This document shows, piece by piece, positions 43,756 to 45,378 of a stretch of DNA of 45,378 nt. The first letter of the stretch is position 1. Each line of letters opens with the position of its first letter. The DNA is from Roseibium denhamense. Its GTDB lineage: Bacteria > Pseudomonadota > Alphaproteobacteria > Rhizobiales > Stappiaceae. The notes under the pieces are model-generated. The model was not told where the DNA came from. It saw only the letters and a program-made list of their open reading frames with translations, and did no database searches. The position numbers were made by a program, and so were the translations under genes. The stretch lies in NCBI RefSeq assembly GCF_009711415.1, contig NZ_SMLZ01000101.1, positions 55,130-100,507 on the forward strand, read 5' to 3'.

Positions 43756-43790
43756 CAACCCTTGTTGTCAACTTGAAGAAAGGCTTTCCC

Positions 43791-44216
43791 ATGCCTCTTT
43801 ATGAGCACGTGTTCCTGGCACGCCAGGACGTTTCGGCCCAGCAGGTCGAACAGCTGATCGAACAATATAAAGGCGTCATTGAAAATGGCGGCGGTTCCAT
43901 CGGCAAGGTCGAGAACTGGGGCCTGCGCTCCCTCGCCTACCGCATCAAGAAAAACCGCAAGGCTCACTACACCCTGATGAACATCACGGCACCGCACGCA
44001 GCTGTTGCCGAGATGGAACGTCAGATGGGTCTTTCCGAAGACGTTCTGCGCTTCATGACCTTCAAGGTCGACGAGCTGGACGAAGAGCCGTCCGCAATGA
44101 TGCAGAAACGTGACCGTGACGACCGCCGCGGCGGTGGCCGTGGTGATCGCGGCGACCGCGGTGATCGTGGTGGTGATCGTGGTCCGCGCGGTCCGCGCCG
44201 GGAAGAACAGGAGTAA
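43791..44216 (+). CDS. rpsF: 30S ribosomal protein S6
   Basis: The 141-residue protein begins [15 protein letters not shown] and contains [25 protein letters not shown], the S6 core that pairs with S18 on the 30S platform. After the core (to about 105) comes an extended Arg/Gly/Asp tail with repeated DRG units ([16 protein letters not shown] and on), encoded by a repeated GGTGATCGC-like DNA stretch. GAAAGG upstream supports ATG 43791 over a start at 43773. First gene of the operon. Confidence 0.97.
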   Translation: MPLYEHVFLARQDVSAQQVEQLIEQYKGVIENGGGSIGKVENWGLRSLAYRIKKNRKAHYTLMNITAPHAAVAEMERQMGLSEDVLRFMTFKVDELDEEPSAMMQKRDRDDRRGGGRGDRGDRGDRGGDRGPRGPRREEQE

Positions 44217-44222
44217 GACCCG

Positions 44223-44471
44223 ATGGTAGATATCGCACAAATGCCAAGCCGCCGTCCGTTCTTCCGCCGCCGGAAGACCTGCCCGTTCTCCGGCGCAAAC
44301 GCTCCGAAGATCGACTACAAGGACATCCGTCTCCTGCAGCGCTACATCTCTGAGCGCGGCAAGATCGTCCCGAGCCGGATTACCGCGGTTTCCGCGAAGA
44401 AGCAGCGTGAGCTGTCCCGCGCCATCAAGCGTGCGCGCCTGCTCGGCTTGCTGCCGTTCGTCATTAGCTAA
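44223..44471 (+). CDS. rpsR: 30S ribosomal protein S18
   Basis: The 82-residue protein shows [15 protein letters not shown] and [43 protein letters not shown], the conserved S18 pattern. It binds S6 in the 30S platform. It starts six bases after the rpsF stop. Two hairpins follow before rplI. Confidence 0.98.
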   Translation: MVDIAQMPSRRPFFRRRKTCPFSGANAPKIDYKDIRLLQRYISERGKIVPSRITAVSAKKQRELSRAIKRARLLGLLPFVIS

Positions 44472-44521
44472 GCATCACCGCATTCCAGCGTGATGCCTTC
44501 TGCCGGGTATACCCGGCAGAA
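44472..44521 (+). promoter_or_regulatory. Tandem hairpins between rpsR and rplI
   Basis: GCATCAC/GTGATGC (44472-44478, 44490-44496) is followed two bases later by a perfect 24-base palindrome with arms TTCTGCCGGGTA (44498-44521). No T-run follows, so processing, attenuation or protein binding is more likely than termination. Confidence 0.5.
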
Positions 44522-44600
44522 CCCGAATTGGGACCGCGGGCAAACGGTCTCTAACCGTCATCACATTATGAACAGATGACGGGACAGTAGGAGAAAACCC

Positions 44601-45185
44601 ATGCAAGTTATCCTTCTTGAGCGTATCGCCAAGCTCGGCCAGATGGGCGACACCGTTAAGGTGCGCGACGGCTATGCCCGTAACTTCCTTCTGCCGCAAG
44701 GCAAGGCTCTGCGCGCCAACAAGGCCAACCTGGAGCGTTTTGAAAACGAACGCGCCCAGCTTGAAGCCCGTAACCTTGAGCGCAAGACCGAAGCAGAAGC
44801 CGTTGCTTCCAAGCTGGACGGTGAAGCTCTGGTCATGATCCGCTCTGCCGGTGAAACCGGTCAGCTCTACGGTTCTGTGTCCACCCGCGATATTGCTGAA
44901 GGCCTCACCGCTGCCGGCTTTAGCGTTGGCCGGTCCCAGGTCGAACTGCGCACCCCGATCAAAACGATCGGCATGCATTCTGTTCTGATCCAGCTGCACC
45001 CGGAAGTCGAAGTGTCCGTCACCATCAACGTGGCGCGCTCTGAAGACGAAGCGACACGTCAGGCTGCTGGCGAAGACCTCACCACACCGGAAATGGACGT
45101 CTTCGAGTTTGAAGAAGACGACGAAGAAGGTGAAGAGGGCGAAGCCGAGGCAACTGAAGAAGCGGTTTCCGAAGACGAAGCCTAA
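44601..45185 (+). CDS. rplI: 50S ribosomal protein L9
   Basis: The 194-residue protein has the L9 N-domain [32 protein letters not shown], a long charged connecting helix, and the C-domain with [21 protein letters not shown]. An extra acidic tail (about 170-194, [17 protein letters not shown]) extends it beyond the usual 150 or so residues, as in other alphaproteobacteria. GGAG-like sequence precedes the ATG. Last gene of the operon. Confidence 0.97.
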   Translation: MQVILLERIAKLGQMGDTVKVRDGYARNFLLPQGKALRANKANLERFENERAQLEARNLERKTEAEAVASKLDGEALVMIRSAGETGQLYGSVSTRDIAEGLTAAGFSVGRSQVELRTPIKTIGMHSVLIQLHPEVEVSVTINVARSEDEATRQAAGEDLTTPEMDVFEFEEDDEEGEEGEAEATEEAVSEDEA

Positions 45186-45216
45186 TCGCTTTTTTACTTC
45201 GTGTTTGAAACATCCG

Positions 45217-45247
45217 AACGGCGCTGCTTGCAGCGCCGTTTTTGTTT
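45217..45247 (+). terminator. Rho-independent terminator of the rpsF operon
   Basis: AACGGCGCTG pairs with CAGCGCCGTT around CTTG (45217-45240) and is followed by TTTGTTT. It lies 31 bases past the rplI stop. The remaining 130 bases to the window end are A/T-rich with no gene visible. Confidence 0.85.
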
Positions 45248-45378
45248 GCCGGCTGTTTTTTCTTGAGGCGGCCACGACCAGCGTAAGGCACAGGTTTCAG
45301 ACCTTCCAGCAAGGCTTTGAATCTCTTACTGAAATCATTAACTTTTCATTTACTATCGAAAATTCAATAGAAATTTCA

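Noticed and set aside
1..45378. Search for tRNA, rRNA, CRISPR arrays, intact insertion sequences, restriction or phage modules
   Set aside because: I found no cloverleaf-like sequence with a conserved T-arm, no regularly spaced direct repeats, and no transposase, integrase or nuclease gene.

Overview
The window looks like a chromosomal segment of an alphaproteobacterium, most likely order Hyphomicrobiales and perhaps close to Roseibium/Labrenzia (inference from gene content and order, not from a search). Supporting signs are an EipB-type envelope protein, the run lptF-lptG-lptD-surA-pdxA-rsmA facing gmk-yicC-mltG-fabF-acpP-fabG-fabD, the rpsF-rpsR-rplI operon, and GC-rich third codon positions in most genes.

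Layout. 1-6.9 kb: end of a probable DNA polymerase IV gene, eipB, a RidA-family gene, a glycerophosphodiesterase, a possible two-gene unit of unknown function (a 38-residue secreted peptide with two Cys plus a membrane-anchored protein), a YqaA-type membrane protein, a FemAB/GNAT-like acyltransferase, a HIT protein and a glutathione S-transferase. 7.0-12.1 kb: a visibly more A/T-rich accessory cassette with a sulfotransferase and a flippase-like membrane protein on the plus strand, converging on a GT39-like membrane glycosyltransferase, a GT2 glycosyltransferase and a methyltransferase on the minus strand. This reads as an uncharacterised route to a lipid-linked, possibly sulfated and methylated glycan. 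12.2-19.3 kb: minus-strand genes for AzlCD export, an atypical SDR lacking the usual Tyr/Lys pair, an orphan molybdopterin oxidoreductase, a YHYH protein and a large lipoprotein, with intergenic palindromic repeats.

19.7-26.3 kb: ndk with a clear promoter and terminator, a DUF4344-like metallopeptidase, an ABC-F ATPase, an isolated protein resembling a beta-helical needle or tail spike, a rhodanese, a methyltransferase and holC. 26.5-28.3 kb: a 38-residue membrane peptide gene with its own leader and a bidirectional terminator lies between pepA and holC. 28.5-36.1 kb: the envelope operon lptF-lptG-lptD-surA-pdxA-rsmA, tightly coupled, exports and assembles LPS, provides a periplasmic chaperone, and adds vitamin B6 synthesis and 16S rRNA dimethylation. 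36.1-42.6 kb: gmk, yicC and mltG, then the fatty-acid block fabF, acpP, fabG, fabD, with hairpins between several of them. 43.2-45.2 kb: a small hypothetical gene, then rpsF-rpsR-rplI with a good promoter, a structured leader and a strong terminator.

I see no tRNA, rRNA, CRISPR array, intact insertion sequence or prophage. The most unusual items are the glycan cassette, the two small Cys-containing peptides, the orphan needle-like protein and the SDR with a substituted active site.
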